The notes beneath the pieces are model-generated. The model saw only the letters and a list, made by a program, of their open reading frames with translations. It was not told the origin of the DNA and did not search any database. Of a stretch of DNA of 64,000 nt, positions 56,101-63,973 are shown in pieces (position 1 is the stretch's first letter; each line of letters starts with the position of its first letter). Made by a program: the position numbers and the translations under genes. The stretch covers positions 103,985,152-104,049,151 of the forward strand of contig NC_057832.1 in assembly GCF_910594005.1 (NCBI RefSeq), in the 5' to 3' direction. This DNA comes from Cervus elaphus. Lineage: Eukaryota > Chordata > Mammalia > Artiodactyla > Cervidae.

Positions 56101-58094
56101 AACAAATTCATAATTAATGATACAAATTTAATATAAAGCAACACAAAGAAATAATGAGGAATTAATAGTAAAGACTACTACTATTATAATAATGAAACTC
56201 CTTTAAGTTAGAAGATAGGGTTTCAATCACTGGCCACGAAACATTAGATGAAATACTTCACGTCCCTGAGCCTTAGGTGTTTTTCTCTTTAGAGATGGAG
56301 ATAATCAGGTTTGTCCTGCTTATCTCACAGGGAGATTAACAAGATCACACATTTGAAAGGCTTAATAAGTTACAAGGCAGAGTCTGCATTTGAGTTGTTA
56401 ATATAAGGGGACTGCAGTTGTGAAAATGTAAAGACTTTGTGTGTGTGTGTGTGAATGACAGCATTAGTGGGTAAAAGGCCTTGGCTCATGAAAGCAGGTT
56501 GCTACTGCTTATTAATTTTGGAAAAAGGAAGGTAACAAAATAACCCTCTTGAAATTTTAAACAGGAAAAACCTGACTATTGGTCCTTCGTCATTTTTATG
56601 CTACTTCGATTAACAGAATTGGATCAGAAGAAGATTAAAGTGGACGAAAAGGTATGTAGTCATATTTCACGTGTTTATGAGTTGATAGGTCAAAAGCTCA
56701 TGCCGCCTGCTGCAGGACCACTGCAATCTAGAATTGAGCATATGACAGTATGCTCATCCATTATTTATTTAAGGAGCATTTCCTTTTCCTAGAGTCTGTT
56801 TAACCCTCTGCAGAGCTGAGCGTCAACACAAACGCAGTGAAAGCCCTGCTTTTGGTACAGTAAGGAGACTGGCCATGGGAGACACAAGCAGCCTTTGTGT
56901 ACCTAGGCTGGCAGCTGTAAGGCTGACTATAAGTTTGGAAAATTATCATATGTGGAGGGTGTGTGATTCTGTGTTTCTCTAAATCTTCACTTAATAATGA
57001 AATGAATTACAGTGTCATTCTACCACATCACTGTAAAGGACTCAAATCGCTACTCTGGTATTTTAAATCCTTTATTCTCCATCTTAAGATAATGATTCTT
57101 TTCTGGACACATAACTTGAGAGTAACCAGACCTTGAATGCTAGTACCTGCCTCCCCACACCATACCTGTGGTAGCCAATTTGTCATGCTGTCCTGACAGG
57201 TGTCAGCTGAAATCTCCACTAATGAGGGGTTTCTTACACCCGATGCAAATTTGAGATGGGAGTGAAAAAGCAGGTATAAATATGCAGAGAGGCAGATATA
57301 TTCCAGTTCATAAATGCCTTTCTGAAATCTTGGTTAAAAATAGTTATAGATGCTGGTCTGTTATTATTCTCACACTCAGAGCCGCTTATTAGATTTCTCT
57401 TTCCCTTTAATGTTTTGCAAAGGGAATAACATTTGAAACCACACATAGATAAAGATGTGGTAGACAAGCATACTGTATTTAGAGTGATGGCAAAGCCGGG
57501 GGACAGACAACTGTCTGTCATGAGGAAAAGGCCCATATCTTTGAAAAGAGAAAGTTATATTAAAAGAGGAGGAGGTTTAGCAGTATTTGAGATAATAGGA
57601 ATAGTTCTTGGTATGATGGCAGGAGGAAAACTTCTACAATAACAGCTACCTGGAATCTAGAACTAAGAATTTTATTACTTCTTCTCTTACTAAAAGTTGA
57701 AACATTTACTGTATTAAAGGTAATCTTAGACTTTAGAGGTTTTGTTTTTTGTTTTTGTTTTGCTTTTTCCCTCCCAAACCAGAAAATACAAAGAAATAGG
57801 TGATCAAGGGGCTCCAGTTCAATATTTTAAAATAATTATCATTCTTTAGGTTTTAGGAAAGCTAGAGTAGACATGAAGACAGAACACAGATTCCTGGTTG
57901 CATGTCTAGAACATTTCAGTAAAGAAAGTCTTATCTTTCTTGTACAATGAATTTTTTTTCCCCTTTGCATTTCTAATTCTGGAAAAGATCTCGGCCGTGA
58001 ATAAATACAACCCTCCCCCGGAAGTGGTCGCGGCCCAAGACCACATGACCCATGTGGTCAACAGCGTGATGCAGCCACAGAAGATCTTTGACAG
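19634..58094 (+). CDS. LRGUK: LRGUK, 5' half (10 coding exons, spliced; 3' end outside window)
   Basis: Spliced from exons 19634-19942, 27575-27682, 29977-30058, 33881-33981, 37543-37624, 47393-47517, 51831-51974, 54897-54977, 56565-56651 and 57988-58094, giving 1226 nt, or 408 codons plus 2 nt, with no stop and matching phases at every junction. The protein has an acidic low-complexity N-terminus (about residues 1-103), nine leucine-rich repeats whose consensus asparagines fall at residues 163, 185, 207, 229, 251, 272, 294, 316 and 341 (22-residue SDS22-like period), then an LRR cap and linker. The guanylate kinase domain expected next is beyond the window. Identification rests on my recall of the mammalian protein, for example DVSILCGYVHLQ, NFKPPKNLK, LTELDQKKIKV and NSVMQPQ. 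Family knowledge: LRGUK-1 is testis-enriched, works at the manchette and basal body of spermatids, and its loss causes male sterility in mice. All splice sites are GT-AG; intron 5 looks U12-type. Confidence 0.93.
20410..20500 (-). repeat. Bov-tA fragment
   Basis: Antisense tRNA-derived head only: gatcttcccaacccaggg to ctgagccacaaggaa. Confidence 0.8.
22073..22776 (+). repeat. BovB 3' end, sense
   Basis: About 700 bp ending in ACTGAACTGAACTGAA-type tail repeats. The frame 22051-22746 is a well-preserved stretch of the C-terminal part of the BovB ORF. It is inverted with respect to 16774-18285 on the other side of LRGUK exon 1. Confidence 0.92.
22780..22930 (+). repeat. MIR SINE
   Basis: cttgagcaagttatactctc and cctacctcacaggagagttg are MIR core and tail signatures. 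Confidence 0.65.
23539..23756 (+). repeat. Bov-tA SINE
   Basis: Sense tRNA-derived head, ggttcgatccctgggtca box B, BovB-derived body and an (AC)n tail. Confidence 0.85.
25040..25260 (+). repeat. L2 LINE 3' region (diverged)
   Basis: gaggaagcctttgctaaccc and the following sequence resemble the 3' end of L2; strongly diverged. Confidence 0.4.
26230..26460 (-). repeat. MIR SINE
   Basis: The reverse-strand MIR hallmark tctaggcactgtgctaagag precedes gaggctcagagaaaac. Confidence 0.75.
26467..26615 (+). repeat. BovB 3' tail fragment
   Basis: About 150 bp of sense BovB 3' end: ggatggcatcaacgactcaa to gacacgactgagctactg. Confidence 0.85.
27150..27370 (+). repeat. MIR SINE
   Basis: ggtcaggcagattctggttt, ttgtaaaatggagctaagag and a trailing end in MIR order, 200 bp upstream of LRGUK exon 2. 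Confidence 0.75.
27575..27682 (+). CDS. LRGUK: LRGUK exon 2
   Basis: Encodes residues 104-139 (36 codons, phase 0 at both ends), starting GGFDGVLREEVVAEKL and ending VYLSLTLS. The acceptor is a T-rich tract ending gcag (27571-27574); the donor is a perfect gtgagt at 27683. This short linker precedes the first leucine-rich repeat. Because it is symmetrical (108 nt), skipping it would not shift the frame. Confidence 0.92.
27683..29976 (+). other. LRGUK: LRGUK intron 2
   Basis: GT-AG intron of 2.3 kb. A run of about 14 C lies near 28086-28099, an L2 3' end near 28980-29125 and a MIR near 29320-29545. The rest looks unique and non-coding. Confidence 0.85.
28980..29125 (+). repeat. L2 LINE 3' end
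   Basis: aatgccttgtacatagtagg terminates a stretch resembling the L2 3' UTR. Confidence 0.55.
29977..30058 (+). CDS. LRGUK: LRGUK exon 3 (start of leucine-rich repeats)
   Basis: Encodes residues 140-166 plus the first base of codon 167. It contains DVSILCGYVHLQKLDLS and the first LRR core with consensus asparagine N163. The acceptor is tctcag (29971-29976) after a pyrimidine-rich tract; the donor is gtatgg at 30059. It ends in phase 1, and the split Asp codon is completed by exon 4. Confidence 0.93.
31384..31592 (-). repeat. Bov-tA SINE
   Basis: Antisense copy ending gagccaccagggaagcc. Confidence 0.85.
31600..31990 (-). repeat. BovB 3' end, antisense
   Basis: About 390 bp, 3' end at the left, right next to the Bov-tA. 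Complementary to part of 22073-22776 in intron 1. Confidence 0.88.
32045..32235 (-). repeat. MER5A-like hAT MITE
   Basis: caccctcagactttccgatt in the middle and cacactttgagaaccacgg at the end match this non-autonomous DNA transposon family. Related copies lie at 34600-34815, 38850-39005 and 42005-42345. Confidence 0.65.
33881..33981 (+). CDS. LRGUK: LRGUK exon 4 (LRR)
   Basis: Encodes residues 167-200: the rest of LRR 1 and LRR 2 (consensus N185), ending NFKPPKNLK. The acceptor tract is strong (ctccctcctcccag); the donor is gtaggt at 33982. 101 nt, entering in phase 1 and leaving in phase 0. Confidence 0.93.
34600..34815 (-). repeat. MER5A-like hAT MITE
   Basis: ttggaaccacctaggatg, ggaccccacctgctccc and a trailing half in the same order as 32045-32235. 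Confidence 0.6.
35420..35700 (-). repeat. L1 3' UTR fragment
   Basis: agagcagttttaggttcaga and ggattcactcttggtgtcgt fit an old mammalian L1 3' region in reverse orientation. Confidence 0.6.
37543..37624 (+). CDS. LRGUK: LRGUK exon 5 (LRR), NAGNAG start and U12-type donor
   Basis: Encodes residues 201-227 plus one base of codon 228, with LRR 3 (consensus N207) and the start of LRR 4. The acceptor reads ttcagcag, so splicing may enter at 37543 (adding Gln201) or at 37546 (no Gln). Keeping the Gln preserves the exact 22-residue spacing N185 to N207, so the upstream site is preferred here. The donor at 37625 is gtatcctttg, the U12-type consensus. Reading on past the donor hits a stop within four codons. 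Confidence 0.9.
37625..37634 (+). promoter_or_regulatory. LRGUK: U12-type 5' splice site of intron 5
   Basis: gtatcctttg follows exon sequence ...GACA. Every position matches the U12 5' splice-site consensus bound by U11/U6atac, and it differs from the U2 consensus (gtragt) used by neighbouring introns. Confidence 0.85.
38850..39005 (+). repeat. MER5A-like hAT MITE
   Basis: ggaacttcttagaaatgcag and tttttaacaaaaccccctgg are typical; a short AGC run sits at the left edge. Confidence 0.65.
39690..41590 (+). repeat. Old L1 ORF2 region, split by Bov-A2
   Basis: Sense L1 ORF2-like sequence with many stops, resumed after the Bov-A2 insertion at 40422-40694. It ends in the ORF2 C-terminal region near 41590. 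Right of it, 41600-42000 contains the second copy of an unnamed old repeat (41690-41880). Confidence 0.7.
40422..40694 (-). repeat. Bov-A2 dimeric SINE with target-site duplication
   Basis: Two Bov-A units separated by an aaagtgaaaagtgaaagt linker. It is flanked by a perfect 12-bp duplication, tttagaggtgtt, at 40410-40421 and 40695-40706. Confidence 0.92.
41690..41880 (+). repeat. Unnamed ancient repeat, copy 2
   Basis: Shares ggcagctcagggctccaaga, gccactgccaggtctt and cagactaccacagacct with 51190-51395. Confidence 0.7.
42005..42345 (-). repeat. MER5A-like MITE split by a BovB piece
   Basis: The left half (ggagggcttgttaaaacacc) and the right half (gaccacactttgagatcca) are separated by antisense BovB at about 42130-42282. 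Confidence 0.7.
42130..42282 (-). repeat. BovB fragment inside MER5A
   Basis: cctgttgttcagttgctaag to atctcatcctctgcc: antisense BovB 3' end. Confidence 0.8.
45500..46000 (-). repeat. Old antisense L1 with Bov-A insertion
   Basis: Antisense L1 ORF2 3' region (tctcacccagtggtatgga to ttaattcgttgtctattc), interrupted at about 45711-45833 by a Bov-A unit. Confidence 0.6.
47030..47175 (-). repeat. Ruminant L1 3' tail and (CA)n
   Basis: A T-run and attggagtgtagttgattta mark an antisense L1 3' end, followed by a CA microsatellite at about 47138-47166. It lies 200 bp before exon 6. Confidence 0.75.
47364..47375 (+). promoter_or_regulatory. LRGUK: U12-type branch point of intron 5
   Basis: ttttccttaaac aligns with the U12 branch-point consensus TTTTCCTTAAC with one extra or substituted A. 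It lies about 19 nt upstream of the acceptor AG at 47391-47392, and no pyrimidine tract intervenes. Confidence 0.75.
47393..47517 (+). CDS. LRGUK: LRGUK exon 6 (LRR)
   Basis: Completes the split Ser228 and encodes residues 229-269, with LRR 4 (N229) and LRR 5 (N251), ending LPIKILCL. The acceptor (gtgtacag) lacks a polypyrimidine tract but follows a U12-type branch-point motif at 47364-47375. The donor is a perfect gtgagt at 47518. 125 nt, ending in phase 0. Confidence 0.92.
47859..48066 (+). repeat. Bov-tA SINE
   Basis: Full sense copy; the 64-residue frame across it is a SINE artefact. Confidence 0.87.
48206..48290. repeat. AT-rich palindrome cluster
   Basis: Perfect 26-bp palindrome at 48206-48231 (arms AATTATGAATAAA and TTTATTCATAATT), an overlapping 8-bp stem at 48222-48241, and a perfect 13-bp stem with a 7-nt loop at 48258-48290 (TTCATTTATTCTC and GAGAATAAATGAA). 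Confidence 0.9.
50930..51395 (+). repeat. Unnamed ancient repeat, copy 3
   Basis: Most complete of the three related copies in the window; ends cagactaccacagacctt. It resembles a widespread mammalian repeat whose name I cannot fix. Confidence 0.6.
51831..51974 (+). CDS. LRGUK: LRGUK exon 7 (LRR)
   Basis: Encodes residues 270-317 (48 codons, phase 0 at both ends) with LRR cores at N272, N294 and N316, including ILDLSQNQISSLQGLE. The acceptor is tctattttag; the donor is gtaatg at 51975. This is the longest uninterrupted LRR exon, covering about two 22-residue units. Confidence 0.94.
52923..53055 (+). repeat. Minimal L1 insertion with perfect target-site duplication
   Basis: About 100 bp of ruminant L1 3' end plus A-tail (52938-53040), flanked by attgtcagcttctaa at 52923-52937 and 53041-53055. 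Confidence 0.88.
53087..53157 (+). repeat. GAAGTCAT minisatellite
   Basis: Four diverged units of about 17-18 bp: GAAGTC at 53091, 53108 and 53126, then a GATGTC variant near 53143. The centre is a perfect 14-bp palindrome, GACTTCATGAAGTC, at 53100-53113. Confidence 0.75.
53190..54231 (-). repeat. BovB LINE, antisense, about 1 kb
   Basis: Antisense 3' end at 53190; it continues into the RT region with frameshifts. A short BovB scrap in the opposite orientation follows at 54232-54272. Confidence 0.9.
54897..54977 (+). CDS. LRGUK: LRGUK exon 8 (last LRR)
   Basis: Encodes residues 318-344 (27 codons, phase 0 at both ends), including NLPLLRVLNLLRNPIR, the final LRR core (N341). Spacing from the previous repeat is 25 rather than 22, typical of a terminal repeat. 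The acceptor is ggttaaacag after a TG/T-rich tract; the donor is gtgaga at 54978. Confidence 0.93.
54978..56564 (+). other. LRGUK: LRGUK intron 8
   Basis: GT-AG intron of 1.6 kb, mostly unique AT-rich sequence, with a MIR remnant near 56210-56400 and a (TG)7 run near 56440-56453. Confidence 0.85.
56565..56651 (+). CDS. LRGUK: LRGUK exon 9 (LRR cap)
   Basis: Encodes residues 345-373 (29 codons, phase 0 at both ends): EKPDYW, then FVIFMLLRLTELDQKKIKV and DEK. The Tyr-Trp and the Leu-rich helix fit an LRR C-terminal cap that closes the hydrophobic core. The acceptor (ttttaaacag) has a weak pyrimidine tract; the donor is gtatgt at 56652. Confidence 0.93.
56652..57987 (+). other. LRGUK: LRGUK intron 9
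   Basis: GT-AG intron of 1.3 kb with no repeat or gene I can name. The T/TG-rich stretch at about 57738-57772 is low complexity. Confidence 0.85.
57988..58094 (+). CDS. LRGUK: LRGUK exon 10 (linker before guanylate kinase domain)
   Basis: Encodes residues 374-408 plus two bases of the next codon: ISAVNKYNPPPEVVAAQDH, then MTHVVNSVMQPQKIFD. This is the linker just before the guanylate kinase domain. It is more GC-rich than its surroundings. The acceptor is gaaaag, rather weak and purine-rich just before the AG; the donor is gtattc at 58095. It ends in phase 2 and the partner exon is not in the window. Confidence 0.92.
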
Positions 58095-58372
58095 GTATTC
58101 TGAGAGACGCCTTGGGTGGAACTCGGGGTGGTCAGCACAGGACAACCTCCTCATTTCCCTGGCTATCTCTCTTGTGACCCATTCCTTTTTTCACCTCTCT
58201 GAGGAAGGGATCAGGTCTTCATTTGACAGGCTGTGTTATCTCAGATATAGCATATCATCATCACATGTTCAAACATGGGACTCCCTTGTTGGCCTTTTCC
58301 CAAGTGTGGCAATAAGTGGATTCAACTTACCTCTTTCATCTGGACCCTTGAATGGTGGCTAGCCTGTTACTT

Positions 58373-58572
58373 GGTAGTGAAAGTCACTCAGTCATGTCCA
58401 ACTCTTTGTGACCCCCTTGGACTATACAGTCCATGGAAGTCTCCAGGCCAGAATACTGGAGTGGGTAGCTGTTCCCTTCTCCAGGGAAGCTTCCCAACCC
58501 AGGGATCAAACTGTGGTCTCCCCCATTGCAGGTGGATTCTTTACCAACTGAGCTACTACCAGGGAAGCCTGT
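58373..58572 (-). repeat. Bov-tA SINE
   Basis: Antisense copy ending ctgagctactaccagggaag. Confidence 0.85.
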
Positions 58573-59927
58573 GACATAGGATGGTGAAATGAAAAATGAA
58601 AAAAAGTTTGCCGACATACCTGCTTTAGGAGAGAACACCAGACCCTCGCCTTATCAACAGAGCATTGTGATGGTCTCTATCATTGACAGTTTTTCCTTAG
58701 CTGTGAGTGGATGCTAGAAACCCCTGCCAAAGAGCACCCATGACCACAGGTTCTATATTAGAGAGTTCGTAGAATCCCTGCTTGCCGAAGGGAAACTGAA
58801 ACAGCCTTTCCACGGGATGCACTGAGCTTCAATCAACCCCATAGGGAGGAGTCACCCAGCTTGACTGAACACAGGAATAGAGACCCTCACCTCTAAGTTT
58901 GAAGACAAATTTACCACAATTTCTCCATTTCTTTTTAAACACTCTGTGGAAGCAGATGGCCATTGACACTATAAGTATAATACAGAAATTCTATCAGTAC
59001 CCAAAGGCATTATAAAAATGCTTGTAAAGTCTCTGGGTTATAAACGGCTCCTCTTCTTCATGTGGTCTGCTCCTGTACTTCACCCGGTTGGTTTCCCACA
59101 GAGAGAAAATGTTTTATTTTGCATCCAGGACATGATTTTTTACATGTAATTTAATCATGTAGACGTTGACAGTTTTATATATTTATGGTAGCCCTCTAGG
59201 TGAAATGATTTATCATTTATTTGCATACATCTGGAAAAGCACATTTGATTTAAAAGAAGGGCATTTATTGTCCTCATTGTATTTATTTTCTAGTTTATGA
59301 GATTGTTAGTTGTTTCATGCTTTAGGGTACATTTATATAAAAATATGTATCAAACAAATTTACAGCAGTGTCTGATAAACACACATTTCTTGATCATTTC
59401 TGGCTGTCAGACAGAGAATAGCAAATGGCCAAGCCACCCTAGATGCCCTGGGATGGAGCAGTGTTCATGATGTAAAGCTCGTGGAGATAGGAGGAGGCAG
59501 GCCATGTCCTTCCCACCCTGGGTCAGGACACAGCTCCCTGGCAGCCCCAGAAGTCAACCTCCAGGAAAGAAACACTGACTTTTTCTCTTGGAACTTTTAG
59601 GCTGTGATACTGGGGACTCACTGTCCTCTTTCCTGGCGAGACTGGAGTAAGGATCCAAATGATATGGCCAAGTGTTGACTCTGGCCTGGTAGTCAGTGAG
59701 GGCTTTCTTGCTCTCTCATATGACAAGGTTCTCCAGACTGATGTTGTCCAAGCCTTGTCTGGACTCTGAAATCAGCCATTTCTCCAAGAAGCCCTGGTTC
59801 ATTTTAGTGAGAAGTGGTATTTCCCAATCGCAGTGTGGGCACTAGAGACAATCTTGACTCCTGGGTTGGTCATTGTTTTGTAGGTCTTTTAGTGGACAGA
59901 AGCTAGAAATGGATTTCCTTCCTTCTC

Positions 59928-60002
59928 TCCCTCCCTCCTTCCTTCCTTCCATTCATTGATCCATCTACTGATTCTTTTTACTATCCATCCATCCATCCAT
60001 CT
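59928..60002. repeat. (TTCC)n and (ATCC)n microsatellites
   Basis: Two short tetranucleotide runs, cttcc-type at 59928-59950 and atcc-type at 59984-60001. Confidence 0.8.
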
Positions 60003-60033
60003 TGCCTATTTGTTCCTACCTATTACATCTACT

Positions 60034-60255
60034 AGGCTTCCCTGGTGGCTCAGGCAGTAAAGCATCTGCCTGCAATGCGGGAGACCTGGGTTTGATCCCT
60101 GGGTCGGGAAGATCCCCTGGAGAAGGAAATGGCAACCTACTCCAGTACTCTTGCCTGGAAAATTCCATGGACTGAGGAGCCTGGTAGGCTACAGTTCACG
60201 GGATCACAAAGAGTTGGACACGACCGAGCGACTCCACTTCACTTCACTTCACTTC
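60034..60255 (+). repeat. Bov-tA SINE with target-site duplication
   Basis: Full sense copy with a (CACTT)n tail, flanked by attacatctact at 60022-60033 and 60256-60267. The perfect duplication and intact head suggest a fairly young insertion. Confidence 0.93.
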
Positions 60256-61328
60256 ATTACATCTACTTAATCTTTCATGTCTATCTAATCTGTATCTAGA
60301 TAGCTCTATCTAAAAATAGATAGTAAAATACCTCCTCAATTGACACAATTCAGCTTCAAGACTACATTTGAGCTTTTACTGAACTTCATCTCTGTTACAT
60401 CTGTATCTCCTTTTCTCCCTCACCAAAGGCAGTGAAGAAGATGAAATCAGAACATCCCATGATTACTCTTGTTTTAATGTCCCATATTATACCACAACAG
60501 TATCAGAATACCAACAGTAATAATTACTGAAGCATTAAAACCGTTTTTGCCGATGTTCTTCCTGTTAACCATCCCCCATTGTTTTTTGTTTTGGTTAAAT
60601 ATATATACACACACACACACATAAAATCTGCCATTTTAACCACTTGAAAGTGTACAGTTTAGTGGCCTTAATTATATTCACAGTACTGTGCGACCATCAC
60701 CACCATCTGTTTCCAAAAGTTTTTCATCACCCAGAACAGAAGCTCTGTAGCCATTAGGTAATAACTCCCCATTTCCTGCTACTCCCACCCCCTGGTACCT
60801 TCTAATATACTTTCTGTCTCTATGAATTTGCCTACTGTATATATTTCATATAAGTGTCAATCACTCCATTTTAAAAATAGTGCACTGTATTTATATTGTC
60901 AGAACATATACCCATCACACACTGTACTTTCTCCTTTGCTGTCACTCAGCCTTCGTTCTCTGGGTAACTGCATATTTATTGCCCACTGCCAGCCCTTACA
61001 GTGATGCCTCTTGAGTCCTTTTGGTTGTATGAAGCGTGTTCTTTAGCACATTCTTTAGGAAGGGCTGTGCAATCAATATCTCTTGAAATCTTCCATGTTG
61101 ATAATATGGAAGATTATCTGCCCTTTACACTTGAAAATCATTTTTTGCTGTATATAAAATCCATGACTCACACTTTTTTCCCTTGAACATATTAAAAGTG
61201 CTTCTCCATTTTCTTTTCGTGCAAAAATTGCTGTCAAAAACATGATGACAATTTTAATTTTCTTTCCTGTATAAATCATGTGTTCTCTTTCTAGCTAAAT
61301 AATTACCCCCACTTCTGCCTTTTTTTAA

Positions 61329-61446
61329 GGAGAAGGAAATGGCAACCCACTCCAGTATTCTTCCCTGGGAAATCCTATGGACAGAGGAGCCTGGGGGGCC
61401 ACAATATATGGGGTTGCAAATAGCTGGACACACCTGAGCACACACT
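61329..61446 (+). repeat. Bov-A unit
   Basis: The BovB-derived half only, without the tRNA-derived head. Confidence 0.8.
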
Positions 61447-61679
61447 GTCTTTTACTAGACTATGCCTTAGTATTATTGTTACAACATTTCTAGCCCAGTT
61501 GTTCTGGGCTAATATTCTCAGGAATGTTGTATACTGTTATTTTTTTTTTTCAGGAAACTTTTTTCTTGAATGACAGTCTGTAATATTTGCTCTGTTCCTT
61601 TGGTTTTGGTTTTCTCCTTTAGGAAGTAGATCTTTGCCTATCCTCAGTTTTCATCACCTTATTTCAAAATTTTTTCTCT

Positions 61680-62575
61680 TTAATCACTTAGAAATTATTG
61701 AGACAATTTTAGATTCACATGCAGTTGTAAGAGATAATACAGAGAAAGTCTAGATATTTTTCACCCAGTTTCCCTCAGTGATAATATCTTGCTTAGCTAT
61801 AGTGGAATATCAAAACCAGGAACCTGACATTGATACAATCCATCAACCTTATCAGATTTCACGTTTTGCATGGACTCATGTGTACGTTTAGTTCTGTGCG
61901 ATTTTATCAGATGTGTAGATTCACATGAGCATCACTCCAGTCAAGATAGAAATGGGTAACTTCCCAGGTGGCACAGTGCTAAAGAATCTGCCTACCAATT
62001 CAGGAGATGGGTTTGATCCCTGAGTCGGGAAGATCCCCTGGAGTAGGAAATGGCAACCACTCCAGTATTCTTGCCTGGGAAATCGCATGGACTCGGGAGC
62101 CTGAGGGGTACAGTCCATGGGGTTGCAAAGAATAGGACATGGCTGAGCACAACATACTTCCAGTCAAGATACAGGAGTTTTGTCACGTGAATCCCTTTGC
62201 TTCCCTTTAATAGCAATAGCTGCCTCCATCCTTCTCACCTTCCCTAATCTTTGGCAACTAATAAATAATCTGTTCCCCTTCTCTGGAATGTTGTCATTTC
62301 AAGAAGCCTATATAAATGGAATCATATAGTATATGTATAAGCTTTGAGGGTTGACTTTTTTTTTTTGCTTAGCCTCATTCCCTGGAGATTCATCCAAGCT
62401 GTTAAATGTATCAGTGGTTCACTCCTTTGTGTTGCTGAATAGTATTCCTTGTTGAATACACCACAATTAGTTTAACCAACCATCCCTCAAAGGACATCTG
62501 GGCTGATCCCAGTTTTTGGTTACTGCAAATACAGCTTTTATGAGCATTCCAGTGTAGGCTTTTGGACATGTACAG
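61680..62575 (-). repeat. Old antisense L1, split by Bov-tA
   Basis: Antisense L1 3' UTR and ORF2 end, interrupted at 61949-62158 by a Bov-tA with target duplications. Confidence 0.7.
61949..62158 (+). repeat. Bov-tA SINE with target-site duplication
   Basis: Flanked by tccagtcaagata at 61936-61948 and 62159-62171 (perfect 13 bp). Confidence 0.92.
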
Positions 62576-62989
62576 TTCCAGCCTGCCTGCTTTTCGCTGG
62601 ATACCTGTTGTTTTGGGGGTTCTCTTGCTCTCAAATGCTGCCCATTGCTTCTTCCTGCACAGATTCCAGTGCCATAAAAGTCTTGTGGGTTTGTGGCTTT
62701 TCTTCTGGTTTCATTATCCACGAAATTTCGTCTGGTTTCATTTTCCATGGACTTCTGTTCTCAAGTTTTTCTGTTTTTCTGTGAGTGTTCAGAGGGATTG
62801 AAAACTTATGCTGCGCTGCCCCCGTGCTTCATAGAATCTACACCTCAGCCATGTTGTTTTCAAAATATTATATTTTAGTCTGTATTTCTAAAATTTGTGT
62901 CATGAGTGAAACCCACACACTTCAGCTCTGCCTGTTGCAAGAGATTTTATGTAAATTAGCCCAAATTGGTCTTTTAGACCTGGAAGCCA

Positions 62990-63210
62990 TGCCTAGATTC
63001 ATACCAGCTCTTACTTACTAGCTGTTACTTTGAGCATGTTAATTAACCTCTCTGTATTTCAGTTTCTTTGTGTGTTAAGTGGGGGAGAATGATAGAATCA
63101 TCTTCATTAGCTTCCTGTGATAATTAAATGAGGTAATGCACGTAAGATGCCTAGAATAGTGCCTGGCACATAGTAATTGCTGATGTAAACATTAGCGATT
63201 ATTATTTTCT
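62990..63210 (+). repeat. MIR SINE
   Basis: Well-preserved: ttacttactagctgttactt, ttaattaacctctctgtatt, agtgcctggcacatagtaat. Confidence 0.85.
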
Positions 63211-63261
63211 TTGCACACGTGTTCTTTTTTATAGTAAATTTGCCATTTTATCTTTTATTTA

Positions 63262-63499
63262 ATTTTTTAATTTTGGCTGCCCTGGGTCTCAGTTGTGGCA
63301 TGCAGGCATTCTCTAGTTTCGGCGGTTGAGCTCTAGAACCTGAGGGCTCAGTATTTGTGGCACATTGGCCTCTCGAATTGCGGTGTGCAGCCTTAGCTGC
63401 CCCATGGCATATGGGATCTTAGTTCCCTGACAGGGACTGAACCCACATCCTCTGTGTTGGAAGGAGGATTCTGAACCATTGGACCACCAGGGAAGTCCC
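63262..63499 (-). repeat. CHR-2-like SINE
   Basis: Antisense; ends attggaccaccagggaagtc. Confidence 0.85.
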
Positions 63500-63529
63500 C
63501 ACATCAGTGTTCTAAATCAACAGATAAGA

Positions 63530-63973
63530 ACTGGAGCCTATTATACAGAGTGAAGTCAGTCAGAAAGAGAAAGAGAATACTGTAAATTAATGCATACATA
63601 TGGAATTTAGAAAGATGGTAACAATGATCCTACATTCAGGGCAGCAAAGGAGACACAGAACAGACTTTTGGACTTAGTGGGAGAAGGCGAGGGTGGGATG
63701 ACTTGAGATAATAGCATTGAAACATGTACATTACCATATGTCAAAAAGATGACCAGTGCAAGTTCAATGCATGAAGCAGGGCACCTAAAGCCAGTACTCT
63801 GGGACAACCCAGATGGATAGGGTGTGAAGGGAGGTGGGAGGGGGAGTTCAGAATGGGGGGGGGGGGCACATGCATACCGCATGGCTGATTCATGTCGGTA
63901 TATAGCAAAAACCATCACAATATTGTATAGTAAGTATCCTCCAATTAAAATAAATTAATTACTTAAAAAAAAA
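63530..63973 (+). repeat. Ruminant L1 3' end
   Basis: Sense L1 3' UTR ending in an A-rich tail at 63965-63973, with an internal G run near 63855-63867. Confidence 0.8.
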
